A stretch of 64,000 bases of DNA, taken from Paroedura picta. Its lineage: Eukaryota; Chordata; Lepidosauria; Squamata; Gekkonidae. Numbering within the stretch: the stretch's first letter is position 1; the number at the start of each line of letters is the position of its first letter. The notes below the pieces were generated by a model. It was not told the origin of the DNA. It did no database searches and worked only from the letters and a program-made list of their open reading frames with translations. Positions 1 through 11,368 of this stretch are shown piece after piece. The translations under genes and the position numbers were made by a program. The stretch covers positions 58,835,934 through 58,899,933 of the forward strand of contig NC_135374.1 of assembly GCF_049243985.1 (NCBI RefSeq), in the 5' to 3' direction.

Positions 1-196
1 ATTAAACCAAAACTGACCAATGGCATGAAGATCCATTGTTCATGATGGTATATAAATTGGTATATGGTATATAAATTGGTTATACATTGTATATAAATCG
101 GCAGGCGCCTTCAGGAGGAGCAGCAACAGTGGTGGTGCTCACCCTGCCATGAGCCCTTTGAAAGGGTTGTTCGACTCCCAGGTCAAGAACGAGTGG
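1..196. mobile_element. Non-autonomous hAT element, cut by the window edge
   Basis: The first 50 bases match the middle of the intact copy at 34939-35330 (shared stretch around 'gaccaatggyatgaagatcc'). The sequence ends in a worn version of that copy's right terminal repeat (near 180-196). The left end lies outside the window. A TATA-rich repeat (about 45-105) replaces part of the intact copy's interior. The family assignment rests on the intact copy. Confidence 0.6.
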
Positions 197-2593
197 TCTA
201 AACAAAAGGATCACAGAAGAAAATGAATTGGGAAGGCATGGCTGGCTAAGCTGGGTGGAAAAATAAGCAGTGCAAGAACCTCAGGCTTTAACTGACAACT
301 TGTTGGGCACTGAAATGACAAAACTGAAGCCTGTTAAGGAAACGTTCTTTGGCAATGCAGAAGTCACCAGTGGAACAGAAAATGGAGGAAGTCTAAAAAT
401 ACTGCCTGAAATCGGGGAAAGTTCTGGAAAAACTGACTTCTATGGTAAGAACAATCAGATGCTGGCACAGGAAAGGAAGCAGAAAAGGAAGCAAACAACT
501 GGGAGAAAATCATAGAGTAGTGCATGACTAAACTTCACATGGAAATTTCAAAGCAGGAAATAAACCACTGATGAAGAATGCTGAGCGGATTGGAGCTCAT
601 GAGAGATCCACACTTGTAAAGCTTTCTTCCTTCTTCTCCAGGATCCAAATATTCTAAGCCAAGGCATCCACTATTTCCATCCCTCCTGCTGGCTTTCTGC
701 CACGTCAGCCCAGGCAAACTTTCTCTGGATCTCTGCCTGTAAGCTTCTTAACCTTCCTAACTAAGACGTTAAAGATTAGTTCTTTTAGAGGCTCAGGATG
801 TGCATGTTTCAGCCCAGTAAAAGATTTTTTTTTTGCCATTGTCACAGCTGACTTATGGTGATCCTGCAGGGTTTTTGAAGCAAGAGACGTTCAGAAGCGG
901 TTCCTCTGTGTTGCAACCCTGACTTCTTTGGTGGTCTCCTGTGACTGCACTTTAAAAAGTTTAGAAGTGCTGGGTAAACGGATAAAGGCCTGTGAATGGT
1001 TAATTCTTCACCTAGCTGGAGAATCTTGAGTGACAAGCTACTCTAAGTAATTTGATTGGTTAGCATCAGTTGAGCAGAGAAAGACTTCTGAAGTGGTTGC
1101 TGTAGAAGTCAGAACCTAATTTTAGCGTTAGCTGAGAGCAGTTTAACACAGTCAGAGAACTAGAGAAAAATTGGCAAGGAAGTAGGCGAAGATTCCCACT
1201 TAGGTCAAAAAAGGGGATAGATCTTCTGGGCCCATTTTGCATGGCAGCAGCTACGCTGGGCAGCTGCTGGTGTGTTTCTGAGGAGCTGCATGCTCCACTA
1301 CAGTCTGTGTCCCCCTGGGAAACACAGTGGTGGCAGAATGCTTATGCTGCACATGTATGTGTGGGGTTATTCCTTCCAAATTAAAAAAAATGCCCTGGCT
1401 TCCCCCATGGTGCGGCAAAGCATCATGAAGCCAACTGTGGCATTTTTTTGCCCTCTCTGGGCCACCGTAGGGCAGGGAGGAGACGGAAGGCCCAACTCTT
1501 CCTGGAAGGCCCAACTCTTCCCTGTCCACATGGGCCTGCCATGGGACAGGCTCGATTGGCCTTCGCAGCAGGCTAAGGGGATGTGGAAGAATTCATATTC
1601 TCTTAGCACAGGGCTTCTGGGGTCCACCCCGTGCCAGGCCCAGGAGGGTGGTGGCCTGGTGACAACATTATGTGAACACGAGGATTAGCCCCAGGTGCAT
1701 ACTGATGCTGCCCAGGCCTTTTCCGCCCATGCAGAATCAGCCCTAGAGTTAGAAAATAATTCCTTACCCAGTCAAATTAACTGGGTCAAATTACCCAGTC
1801 AAGAATACACAGATCCCTGGGCAGAGTCTGCACTTACTTTCTTTATTCCATTGTCAATCCTGTTGAATTCAGATCACTTTGAACTCGGGTCTTCCTCTTC
1901 CCCCTCCCTCTGCATTGAAACAGGAAAGTCTTCTGCACGTGGTTAGGGAGGCTCAGAAGGTGGGGGGGGGGAGCCAAGCCTTTTTCTTTCTTTTCTTGAA
2001 GGGGGGGAGAGGAGCCAGGCAGGGAGCCTCTTTCTTTTCTTGGAGGGGAGGGGGAGAGGATCGAAAAAGGCAGAGGAGGGAGGAAAAATCCAGGACCGAC
2101 AGAAGTTGAGAGAAATTAGGAGTTTCTCCTTTAAGGCAAGCGTGTCACATGACCAGGTGTAGCCTATCAGAAGTTCTCTACCACGGAGCTTTCTTTCCCA
2201 ATGAATATTCAGGCTTAAAAGCAGTCTGAGATATCACACAATAAAGGTAGGGTCACTCCAGATCAATCCTTCTGGCTGCAGAAGGAAAATTAAAATCGCC
2301 CAAAATCCAAACGGAAATTGCATTCTGTGTAGAGGGCAGGGACTGAATTGATCTGGGGTTGGAATAAAAGCTCCGTGCAGTTTACACCCAGGTCTAGTGA
2401 GGTTGGAAACTGTCTTTAAAGACTAAGTGTCCCACTGAACTGTGTCCCCCGTGTGGACACAGACTGCCGTGGAGCCTGCAGCTCTGCACCAATGCACCAG
2501 CGGTGGCCTGTGAGTTTTTAAAAACAAATAAATGTGTCTTTACATTTGCTTGTAAATCTCCTTGGATATTTTGTGTCCTGGCAGCAGATTTGA
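197..2593. other. Unassigned stretch with no recognised gene or repeat family
   Basis: An 81-codon open frame at 270-515 (plus) is lysine-rich and matches no family I recognise; it is probably chance or an old repeat. A perfect 20-bp-scale tandem duplication lies at 1486-1523. G-rich and TTTCTTTT-rich blocks at 1965-2070 form a degenerate two-copy tandem repeat. The rest shows no clear structure. Confidence 0.4.
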
Positions 2594-2851
2594 GAGCCAG
2601 CTTGGTGTAGTGGTTAGGAGTGCGGACTTCTAATCTGGTGAACTAGGTTTGATTCCCCACTCCCCCACATGCAGCCAGCTGGGTGACCTTGGGGTTGCCA
2701 TGGCACTGATATAACTGTTCTGACCGAGCGGTAATATCAGGGCTCTCTCAGCCTCACCCACCCCACAGGGTGTCTGTTTTGGGGAGAGGAATGGGAAGGT
2801 GACTGTAAGCTGCTTAGAGAAAAGCAGCATACAAGAACCAACTTTTCTTCT
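2594..2851 (+). mobile_element. tRNA-derived SINE (Sauria-type)
   Basis: A tRNA-like head ('gagccagcttggtgtagtgg', box A-like) is followed by a box B-like 'ggtttgattcc'. The body runs 'ctgggtgaccttgg', 'ctctctcagcctcaccc' and 'cacagggtgtctgtt'. It ends at 'aagcagcatacaagaacc' and a TTCTTCT tail. This is the layout of squamate tRNA-derived SINEs with a LINE-like tail. Other copies in this window confirm that it is a repeat. Confidence 0.85.
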
Positions 2852-3564
2852 AACTCCTCACCCTGCATTTTTTCTAAAGATGAGTACCATTACAGTTGAA
2901 ATGTAATTTTCATATTTTAAACGTTTTTTCCTACATGGAAGTACCTTTTTGGTTAGTTTGAAAGGCTCTCTTACCAAATTTCTCCTCTTTTTGATGTATT
3001 CACATGGTAATAGGCAAATACTAATTGCAGGTGACAACAGAGAAAGATTATTTGGGCCTCTAGGCCCTGCTTTGAGGTCATTTAGAATTATCTTGTTGGA
3101 CACGGTGGGGAAACAGGACTGAGCTGGATCAATCTTGGGTTGATCTAGCAGAACTCTTATGTTCTGCTGCAGAGCTATTTTCTTTACTCTGTCCTCCTCC
3201 TTCAATGAAACATCCAAATGTGGGGGAAAGCCTTGGCAATTTCTCGGTTGAATCATCAGTTTTTAAAAATATTCAATCAAGTTTATAGATCATCTTTGAG
3301 CCACAATGTTTATTAAAAAACAAATGCAAATAATTAAGTTATAATAATTCAAATTTAAAGTTAAATCCAAAATCAACAGCAAAAGCAGTATAATCAAAAC
3401 CAAACTTTAGAACAAATATCTAATCTAATCTCTGCAAAGACTTTCCTGACAAACTTCAGAAGGGCATAAACCACTAAGGGAGGGGCTGGGGAAGTCCTAC
3501 CCATTGTTGAAAACAGTCCAGCACTGTTAAAAGCTGGATCAAGGAGTTATTGTTTTGGGGGAAA
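2852..3564. other. Unassigned stretch with a LINE-like 3' tail
   Basis: Around 3095-3170 (plus) the text 'gatctagcagaactcttatg' resembles the 3' tail of CR1-group LINEs, as does 21297-21375. The AT-rich remainder (3270-3480) has no recognisable feature. Confidence 0.35.
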
Positions 3565-3830
3565 GAAGAAGAGTAGGTTTGTATACTCCGCTTTTCACTG
3601 CCTGGAGGAGTGTGGCTTACAATAGCCTTCCCTTCCTCTCCCCACAACAGACACCCTATTAGGTAGGTAAGGCTGAGAGAGCTCTGACAAGATTGCTTGG
3701 TCAGAAAAACACTATCAGAGCTGAGACGAGTTCAAGGTCACCCAGCTGGCTGTATGTGGGGGAGTGAGGAATCAAACCTTGATTGCGAGATTAGAAACTG
3801 CCACTCTTAATCATACTGGGACACATTAAT
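3565..3830 (-). mobile_element. tRNA-derived SINE (Sauria-type), reverse orientation
   Basis: This is the reverse complement of the family seen at 2594-2851. The tail 'gaagaagagtaggtttgtat' comes first, then 'ccccacaacagacaccctat', 'caaggtcacccagctggctg' and the degraded tRNA-like head. It is more diverged than the 48050 copy. Confidence 0.8.
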
Positions 3831-3964
3831 GCAGGAGACTGTACTTCCTGAGATGGTCAGGATCCATACCATTTTGCTTTAATATCAGGCCTACCACCTT
3901 GAATTTGGCATAGAAACAAAGCAGTCCTCAAGGAAGATGATTCAAAGAAGATGTTATATACTTA

Positions 3965-4716
3965 CTAGAAAGAAAGCCCATTTTATCAGCAAATAAAATG
4001 GGCGCTAGAGAAGGAAGTCTGGGCGGGAAGGCCTCGGAGGGCGAAGGCCTCTGGTGGGCGCATAGCGGGGCCTTCTGTCCCCCCACCGGCGATTGTACTG
4101 GGGCCAGGCAGAAGGTGGAGGGCGGCGAGTGCAGGGGAGAAGGCCAGCAGGGCGTTGTGGGTCCGTGGAGGCTCGGGGCTTTGTTAGTGCGGGGAGGCGC
4201 GGGTGCGTGTCGGGGCGTTGTCGGGGCGGCGATGGCGTCTCGGCTGGCAGCATACCTATTGTACGGCAGCGGCAGGGCCGACGGCAGCAGTCCCGCATCG
4301 ACTGAGGGCGGTCGCGGCTCCAGGTGGGCGCGGCGGCTGGTGGCGACGGTGTTGCAGGCGTGTGAGTGGCGTGGCCTTAGCGGTGGCGGCGGAGGCTGCG
4401 GAGATGTGGGGAAGTGGCTTTGGAAGCTGGCGGAGTGGCTGTCGTCCGTGGAGGCAGCAGGGTGGTGGGGGCATGTGTGCTTGAGGCAATGGTTCGCTGC
4501 CGGCAAAGGAGCAGGGCGACCGCGTCAAAGACGCGGCCGCCCTGCTCCTTTGCCGGCAGCGAACCATATGGGGCCGGAGCGTGGGCAGAAAGTCCGGGGC
4601 GGGCCACTTGGCCCCCAAGTTTTTATCCTGGACGGGTCCCACCCTAACTCCTCCCCACAAGCCCTTACAGTTTTATTTAGTCCGCGGCGCCCGCGGTGCC
4701 GCGGGCAGTTTTAAGA
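3965..4716 (-). mobile_element. Non-autonomous Helitron (copy 1)
   Basis: Read on the minus strand, the element starts TC after an A (4716) and ends CTAG before a T (3965-3968), the Helitron insertion pattern between A and T. A hairpin (GCCCATTTTAT / ATAAAATGGGC) lies 7-8 nt before CTAG. The first ~110 bp of the minus reading match copies at 32332-33641 and 56496-56861. The GC-rich interior has no Rep/helicase coding. It holds a 38-bp inverted repeat at 4489-4526 / 4530-4567 with one mismatch and an AAA loop. The long open frames here are GC-rich artefacts. Confidence 0.7.
4489..4567. repeat. GC-rich hairpin cassette inside Helitron copy 1
   Basis: Arms of 38 bp pair at 37 positions around a 3-nt AAA loop. 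The arm core (TGCTCC-TTTGCCGGCAGC) resembles a stretch of Helitron copy 3 near 56704-56722. Confidence 0.9.
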
Positions 4717-4904
4717 TGACAGCTTAGAACTGTCAACAGATGAGCAGCTAAATTCTGAACCTGTTGAACTTTCTGAATCACTTGCAAGACAACCACACAT
4801 GTTGTGCACTACAATAATCTTATCCAGAAGTCATCAAATGATAATAGATAGATCTGCATCAGCCACCAGCAGGTACAGCTGGGATATCAGCCAAAGCTTC
4901 TAAA

Positions 4905-5022
4905 TGTTCAGACAATTTTACCTCATGTGGAAGTAGAAAAAAGAGTACCCCCCCAGGCCTCAGTAAAATTGTCAAGCGTTGACTGGTCCCCATGATAAAA
5001 AGGTTGGGGACCACTGATCTAG
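4905..5022 (+). mobile_element. Worn hAT MITE end (family of 46897-47103)
   Basis: The 3' part 'cctcagtaaaattgtcaagc' followed by 'gttggggaccactg' matches the reverse complement of 46897-47103. The left end is not resolvable. The flanks 4717-4904 and 5023-5553 show nothing I recognise. Confidence 0.6.
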
Positions 5023-5553
5023 AAGGATTCCATGGTTAGTGGTACTGAGAGCTGCAGAGAGACCAAGGAATATTATAAGGGTCACACTCTACGTGGCCAT
5101 TTTCCAAAGCAAATAATCTGCCAGGGATACAAGCTTATTTTTGTCCCTAAAGTAGGCTTAATGTCAAACTAATATTGATCTAGATAATTATCATCATTGA
5201 AAAGAACCTAGAGTTGCCCAGTGATTACCCATTTGAGTATCTTTCCCCCAAATGGTATATTCAAGATTATGCTACAGTAAATGAGGTCAGTTGTATGCAA
5301 AGATTATTTCTTCATCAAGGAACCAAGTTCTTCTTTTAATCTATCAGGAAGAGACTTCTTGCTGAGTTATGTATTCCACTGATCATACTGGAGAGTGACA
5401 AATGGGGCTGTCATGCCATGGACATCCCCAAACCATCTGTCTGCGTCCCCAAGTTAAATTAATTGAAATGTATCACATAACTGTATCTCTGCAACTAGCA
5501 AAGATTTAGGAGGCTTTAGTTACAGATTCTGATGGGGCATTGATGTTGTAAAG

Positions 5554-6048
5554 TGGGGGTCATCAACCCCCGGGCTGCGGCCTGGTACCGGGCTGCAAAA
5601 GCCTCAGCACAGGGTTGGCAGTGGCCGCGCCTCCCTCTCCCCCGCCTCCGCAGCGAGAAGCTCGACGGGCCTTGAGCGAATCGGCTGCTTCGGCGGTCGA
5701 TTGACTCGGGGCCTGGTGAGCGCTGCGCTATGGGGGAGGGGGGAGAGGGAGGCATGGCCGCTGGCATGCTGCCGGGCGCAGAAGCGCATGTGTGGAACTG
5801 TTGCACATGCGCATTTGCGCCCCTGGCGGGTGCAAACGCACATGCATGGCAATTCCGTGCATGCGCGTTTGCACTGAGCTGTTGTGCATGCCCGTTTACA
5901 CCCACTGGCGGGGTGCAAACGCACAAGCGCAGCAGCTCCGTGCATGCATGTTTGTGTGGAGCTGCCGCACGTGTGCGGCGCCCCTGGCCTCACTCTCCCC
6001 CCACCCCCACAGGCCAGTCCCCAGCCTTAAAAAGGTTGGGGGCCGCTG
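5554..6048 (+). mobile_element. Non-autonomous hAT element with CG/CA-rich interior
   Basis: An 8-bp target duplication TTGTAAAG flanks it exactly (5546-5553 and 6049-6056). The right end 'aaggttgggggccgctg' and the left end 'tgggggtcatcaaccccc' are the terminal repeats. No transposase is present. From 5785 to 5975 the interior is a ladder of alternating forward and inverted blocks around CATGCGCA / TGCAAACGCACATG, which can fold into hairpins. Open frames across it are by-products of this composition. Confidence 0.8.
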
Positions 6049-6064
6049 TTGTAAAGGATGCAAG

Positions 6065-6331
6065 CAGCAGCTTTTATATCCTTCTTTTACCTACTCAAAG
6101 GAGTTTCAAAGCAACTTACAAACAACTTTCTCTTCCTCTCCCCACAACAGACACCCTGTGAGGTAAGTGGGACTGAGAGAGTTCTAAAGGAACTGCACTA
6201 AGAGAACAGCCCTAAAAGGACTGTAACTTTCCCAAGATCACCCAGATGGCTGCATGTGGAAAAGTAGGGAATCAAATTCAGTTCTCCAGATTAGAGGCCA
6301 CTGCTCTTAACCACTACACCATGCTGGCTCT
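6065..6331 (-). mobile_element. tRNA-derived SINE (Sauria-type), reverse orientation
   Basis: The landmarks are 'ccccacaacagacaccctgt', 'gatcacccagatggctgcat' and 'cttaaccactacaccatgct', in the order expected for a minus-strand copy. It is moderately diverged and lies just after the hAT element. The stretch 6332-7129 after it shows nothing recognisable. Confidence 0.8.
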
Positions 6332-7129
6332 GTGACAATTTGCAAACTGTTTCAAAAACTGGTCTGACTGGACTGCAACTGATTTCTCCTTGTGGAGGCT
6401 GCATGAGGTTATTCACTACCTAGAATAGTTGTATTTGAATGGCTACTAGAAAAATAGGATTACTTTGCTGCTAACTCTGCCTCTGAACATCAGACTCAGC
6501 CAAATTCAGTTGGATCCATTGTAAGTGTTCCACCTCCTCTGGTCTAACAGCACCCTAGCTACTTTATTTCCAGCAATTCCTCAGAAAACCAACAATCCAG
6601 ATCAATTCTCTGTTCTGAAGATTAACCAGGAAGACTTGCAAGGTTAAGCTGAGAACATCCTGTGGGTAGACCAGAGGGCTGAAGAATTCAAGTGTCTCTG
6701 GAGCAGACGGTTTTAATCAGTTCTCTTATCTCATGAAATTATTGAACCCCATCATTCTAATCCTTTGATTTGTCCATAATGAAATATAGCTATGGCTTCT
6801 CCCACATGTTGGCCTCAGTGGCCTTAATTTTACCGCTGTGCTTGTAAAGTCTAGCTCTGAACATAAGAGAATAATGCAGTCTTTGAGGGCTCCTTGGGTC
6901 CCAAATGTCATTTGATGAAGCCACTTTTGTGAGAGCCAAAAAGGTTAATCGTCAAGTGTGAGTGGCACCAACAACTCCCATTTATGTGTAACTCTGATGC
7001 TGTGGGAGTCATTAGAACACAGCCAGAGATCTATTGCCCACTCTTCATATTTTAGACTCACAAGAATATCTTATCCTGCCTCTGGCGTTAGCTTGTGTTT
7101 TTATAACTAGCCCTCTACTTCTTACATTT

Positions 7130-7990
7130 CAGTAGTTTATTTATATTATATATTTGAATCCTAGGCCACACCTCCCTGTGAGTGGGCTTAGGGTGGCTCA
7201 CACACATAAAACATTAAAATCATCTTCTTAAAATATAAAACAATTTAAATGCATTTCTATGCTGATTCTGCTTCCACACCTCCCCATGCCCTCTAGTTCA
7301 GCCAGGGCCCGGGTCTCTGTTGGCAGTTCATTCTACCAGGCAAGAGCCAGGGCTGAAAAGGCCCTGCCTATGGTCAAAGCCAGTCAGATTGGGCTGGTAT
7401 TCGCAGAGCATAATGTTCTTCTGGGGGCCTATAGTGAGAGGCTGTCTCACAGGTACACAGGCCCAGACTGCATAAGGCCTTGAAGGTTCACACCAGCACC
7501 TTGAACTTGATCTGAAACTCTAATGGCAACCAGGGCAGCTGGCGCAGGGCAGGCAGAACACCTGCCCTCCAGGGAGTACTCAAAGGCTCTGCACAGCTAC
7601 ATTCTGCACCAGCTGTAATTCCCAGATGAGACCCAAGGGTAGGCCCATGTAGCCTGGGTTATAGCCGTTCAGTCTGCAGGTGACCATCACATGGATCACT
7701 GTGGCTTGGTCTTCTGGGACCAGATAGAGTGCTAGTAGCTTTGCTTGGTGAAGATGGTAAAACGCCTGGTGAGCTACATTTGTGACCTGAGCCTCCATCA
7801 TCAGGGAGGCATCAAGGATCATTCCCAAATTCATGAAGAATGAAGTTGTTAACTGCACTCCATCAAGAGAGGAAGGGTTTGCTTCCTCTTCCCCACCTTC
7901 AGAACCTCCGTCGTGGGGGGTTAGCTTCAGGTGACTCCTGGAGCCATCCAGTCACTGCCTCCAAACACTCAGCAAAAAATGCTGGGGGGG
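7130..7990 (-). mobile_element. L2/CR1-superfamily LINE, 3' part of reverse transcriptase plus tail
   Basis: On the minus strand 7858-7580 encodes a reverse-transcriptase C-terminal region (NLGMILDASL, then LNGYNPGYMGLPL and LQLVQN). This is the typical order 'lGviLD.sL ... SRLDYCN..y.GLP ... LQ.VQN' of L2/CR1 LINEs, with the SRLDYCN motif degraded. 7979-7860 continues the preceding region (ECLEAVTGWLQ). 7270-7580 is the downstream coding end in shifted frames. 7130-7210 is the AT-rich 3' tail. It is 5'-truncated and inactive. Confidence 0.8.
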
Positions 7991-8366
7991 GGGGGGGCGT
8001 GTCAGACCAGCAGCTTATTAACAACATATTGATGATAGCCCAGCCCATAACAGCAATTTACTGTTTTAAAAAAAGTCAATTATTTGGCTCTCTCCAAACA
8101 AGTGGAGTATAGTGGTTCGAGTGTCTAAGATTGAAAAGACCTGTAGGGTTGCCACATGCCAATTGAGGATTGGAGATCTCCTATTCCAACAGGCATTACC
8201 CACTGGCACTCCAGTAGCCTGCTGGAGCAAAAAAAAATGGCATGACATCATTTTGGGGAAAAACACAGAAGGAGCATCACATATCTCAAAGAATCCCTGG
8301 AAACTCTATGGTAAAACTGAGAAAACCTTTAGGAATTATCAAAACCTCTGTGGTTTTATGATACCA
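7991..8366. other. Unassigned stretch with a poly-G run
   Basis: It begins near a G12-13 run (7985-7997). Around 8135-8185, 'gtagggttgccacatgccaa' and 'ggagatctcctattcc' weakly resemble the inverted-terminal repeat family at 11170-11366. Nothing else is recognisable. Confidence 0.3.
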
Positions 8367-8805
8367 CTAGCTTCAAAGCCTGTTCCTAAGAACGGGCCCT
8401 GAAAAGGTCCCCTCCCCTGGCTACTGGCCCCTGGCCAGGCAGCTTAAGGTGGCTTTGGGCCGCAGCTTCCAGTCAAATCAAGTGGGGTGGGCGGGGGTTG
8501 GGCAGCTCATTAGCAAGGCTGAGACAGAGCTCCTTGGCAGGCAGTCAGCAGGCCGGGATGCCCTTGTTAGCTAGCCCTCCACCATGACCCTTTGCCCAGG
8601 GCCCTCTCACCTGCTGCTGGCTCCAGGCACTGAGGTGTCTGAGAGCAAAGAGGCCAGAGGCCAGGGCTGGAGGGAGGGAGCTGCAGGGCCAATCAGGATA
8701 AAGCTGGCTGCACCCTGATTGGCTCTATTCCAACTTGGACAGCCAGACATGTCCCACCCCCTAGGCTGTTTCAGAAATATATAGAGGAACAACAATGGAT
8801 AAGGA
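8367..8805 (-). mobile_element. Non-autonomous Helitron, second family (copy A)
   Basis: Minus-strand reading: TC start at 8805 after A; CTAG end at 8367-8370 before T. A hairpin with stem GCCYGTTC / GAACGGGC sits just before 'tttgaagCTAG'. The plus-strand copy at 40036-40437 shares both ends and much of the interior, including a CCAAT-like palindrome (8690-8725: 'ggccaatcagg' against 'cctgattggc'). No coding capacity is visible. Confidence 0.7.
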
Positions 8806-8874
8806 TTTCCTATGATTCCTAGAGATGTCGATAAATCCCCACAAGTCCTGAGCCCCCCCCCCCCGGTTTCCTGC

Positions 8875-9112
8875 TAGTTGCTAGGCCAGAGAGATGTGGG
8901 TTCAAATTACCCTGCTTGGTTACTTCCTGGATGATCTTGGAACATTTATTCTTTCTCAACCTAATCTACCTCCTGAGGTATTTTAAATGATTAAATGGTG
9001 AAAACTCCAAGATCCTTGGAGGAAAGTGCAGAATTTATTTATTTTATTTATATACCGCCCTCCCCGAAGGCTCAGGGTAGTTTACATGAAACGGGAACAA
9101 TACAAATAAAAA
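8875..9112. mobile_element. Degraded SINE followed by a LINE-type 3' tail
   Basis: 8875-9025 reads as a worn plus-strand tRNA-SINE ('gtgggttcaaatta', 'ctcaacctaatctacctcct'). 9033-9112 (minus) is the 'ataccgccctccccgaaggc' tail shared by many squamate LINEs and SINEs. Confidence 0.6.
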
Positions 9113-10077
9113 TACAAATTCACAGAAAAGACGGGGGGGGGAGGAGTAAAGATAACCAAATTAGATATGAATGAGTTTCATTTTAACCCTACCCTTAAAT
9201 ATGAAGAAATAATCAAAATGAAGGAACATCTTCAAATATTTGACATTTTGAAGGTTCCTACAATTAAATTAAACACACAAACCTTAGTAAAGAAGACTGC
9301 TTGCAGCTGAGGTCTTTAACGGGAGATTCTGGGGGATGACAAAAACTGGATCAGAACTCCCGCATGATGGTCATTAAAAAAAAATCAGTTCTTAAATGCT
9401 GCTTCTTTTCACTAGTATTTGACTTTCCCATTGAAGTAGACATCCAGTGCATACCTTATTAATACTCCCCCCCACCCCCTTTTGCAGTATGCTGATTAAT
9501 ACAGTACTACAGAGATATTATGGCCTTTTTATTCTAGGACTAAAACATTCTCTACCACGGCACATGTCTCCCTGTCTAGTAATGAATACTTATGTAATGT
9601 TTATAAGAAAGGTTGAACATGTTATCTTCACAGCTCCATTACCAAACTGCAATGCAGACCACATCCTGTGCTTCATTTCCTGTTTCCAAAGAGAATCTTT
9701 GTTGATCACCCTTATGTCAAACTGGTTGTTTGTGTGTAGTTTGTCCTGCGACCACTAGATGGTGCTCCTGGGAGAATAAACTGTTTCCTTATATTGCAAA
9801 CCTAAGGAAATCTATCTCTGAGAGGGCACAGTGCAAGCGGCTTTTGATTTCTTTTTAGACGTTATAAATACAGATAATAACAATGACTATTAAAAATTCT
9901 CTCTGTGATACTAATTCTGCTGCTGTGGACCAACATGGCTACCTACTTGAAACAAAAACTTGACAAGAATTTTTATTCATGTGGCAGTGAAGAGGCTATA
10001 AATGTCAGTATTATTAAAGCTTACTTTTGCAGGATGAGCTTGGCAGTGAGTGTTCAGAATTGAAGGCATGATATCGG
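9113..10077. other. Unassigned AT-rich stretch
   Basis: No open frame, repeat family or conserved-looking block can be named here. A plus-strand open frame at 9447-9758 is leucine/cysteine-rich and matches nothing recognised. Confidence 0.4.
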
Positions 10078-10460
10078 GTTGCCAAACTCCAGGTGGTGAC
10101 AAAACGAAGTTAGACAAACAGACTGGATGTCTTATGCTCAATGAGTAAATTAATTTGTTTTATTTAGAACGAGCAGTTTTATTTTTTTTAACATAGCATG
10201 CAGAAACAGGTGCATTTTCTTGGAAATATTACGCAAGCTAATTGCTCAATTAGTCATGGGAAACAAAGAGAGTTGTGCTCTCTTTTGAGCACCCCACCTC
10301 TCCACTCTGTGATGCCTGAGCAGATTACGGAGATCAGTCCCCCTTGAGAAAAGGTATGCTCTGGAGTGAGGACTCTATGGCATTATACTCCACTGTCCTC
10401 CTCAGGCGCCATGCTCAAAATTCCAGGAGTTTCCCAATTTGAATCTCGCAGCCTTACTCC
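10078..10460 (+). mobile_element. Interspersed repeat with inverted ends, split by an insertion
   Basis: The head 'gggttgccaaactccaggtg' (10078) and the body 'gactctatggcattatactc' to 'ccaggagtttcccaatttga' match the family at 11170-11366 and 27598-27802. About 225 bp of unrelated sequence (10101-10325) separates head and body. A (GGT)n run follows at 10482-10506. Confidence 0.55.
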
Positions 10461-10834
10461 CCACCCTTCTCTTGTGGTTGTTCCTGGTGGTGGTGGTGGT
10501 GGTGGGGCTGACCATCCTAGCTGGCAGCCCTCAAGACTTGGAAATCTCTGCCCCAGATGCTTGATGAGGTACCTCCCCCACCCCCATCCCAACTGATGAC
10601 CTTCCAGAGTCAGAAAAAAACATTACAAATGCCTGTGAAAAAGTTGCCTACAATTTAAATAAATAATAAATAATTTCCTATGGTTTAATTAATGCCAGGC
10701 TTTTAGATTTTATGGTCAATTTGTTTTTACTGCTGTCAGATATTTTACATGCAGTAGAAATATTGTTTTTATTGTCTCTAAATGGAGGGTTTCAACTGTT
10801 TTGCTGTTTTGTGTGGCTTTTAAAATCATTACTG

Positions 10835-10930
10835 TTTTTATTATTGTTTTGCTGTTTGTGATTTTTTTAAGGTGATATTTTGAACTGCTCTGAGTAACCT
10901 ATAGAAAGGTGGGATAGAAATGCAATTTTT
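10835..10930 (+). mobile_element. LINE 3' tail
   Basis: 'gaactgctctgagtaaccta' followed by 'gaaaggtgggatagaaatgc' is a worn form of the common squamate LINE tail. The surrounding 10461-11169 is otherwise unassigned, apart from the repeat at 11037-11140. Confidence 0.5.
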
Positions 10931-11036
10931 TAAAGTATAGGCTAAAAGTATTTTTCTACCCCACCCTGGCAATGACATCAGCAATCACAGAGAGGCTGCA
11001 GTCTGGACGACAGCTCATCTGGAGGACATCTCCCTT

Positions 11037-11140
11037 GAATACAATGGGATACTCTTCTGAGCAGGACTGGCAAGCCCTATGTCATTCAAAGGGACTTACT
11101 CCCAGGAAAGAGCTCTTGAGACTGCTTAGGTCCTAACCAA
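11037..11140 (+). mobile_element. Old interspersed repeat, family not named
   Basis: 'gaatacaatgggatactctt' followed by 'agggacttactcccaggaaa' resembles blocks at about 22470-22565 and 61925-62010. I read these as worn copies of one old repeat, but I cannot name the family. Confidence 0.4.
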
Positions 11141-11169
11141 AGGAGAGAGGAAAGATCAGTGGGATTGCT

Positions 11170-11368
11170 GACCTTCAGGTGTGGTCTGGTGATCTCCTGG
11201 GTTTACAACTGATATCCAGATGACATAGATTGATTCCTCCAGAGAGAAATTGCAGTTTTGTATGGCATTATACCCTGCCCCTCCTCAAATCCCACTCTCC
11301 CTAGACTCCACCCTCAAATCTCCAGGAATTTCTCAAGCTGGAGTTGGTAACCCTAGAGATCAGTTATG
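11170..11368 (+). mobile_element. Interspersed repeat with inverted ends, ~195 bp
   Basis: The body runs 'ggtgatctcctgggtttaca', 'tatggcattataccctgccc', 'ccctcaaatctccaggaatt' and ends 'ctggagttggtaaccct'. In better-kept copies the two ends are inverted (GGGTTGCCAACTCC / GGAGTTGGCAACCC), which suggests a small DNA transposon. I do not know the family name. Confidence 0.6.

Noticed and set aside
197-600. Possible start of SMIM11 (an ATG followed by AACTGG-like codons)
   Set aside because: Only the first residues resemble it; a stop follows soon and no later part of the protein is present. KCNE2, expected beyond it, is also not in the window.
3998-4714. A 238-codon open frame in GC-rich DNA
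   Set aside because: Several long frames overlap on both strands, there is no domain, and the block is the interior of a Helitron with inverted repeats. High GC alone explains it.
5516-6166. Cysteine/histidine-rich frames that look like small secreted proteins
   Set aside because: They arise from the alternating CATGCGCA blocks of a hAT element and occur on both strands.
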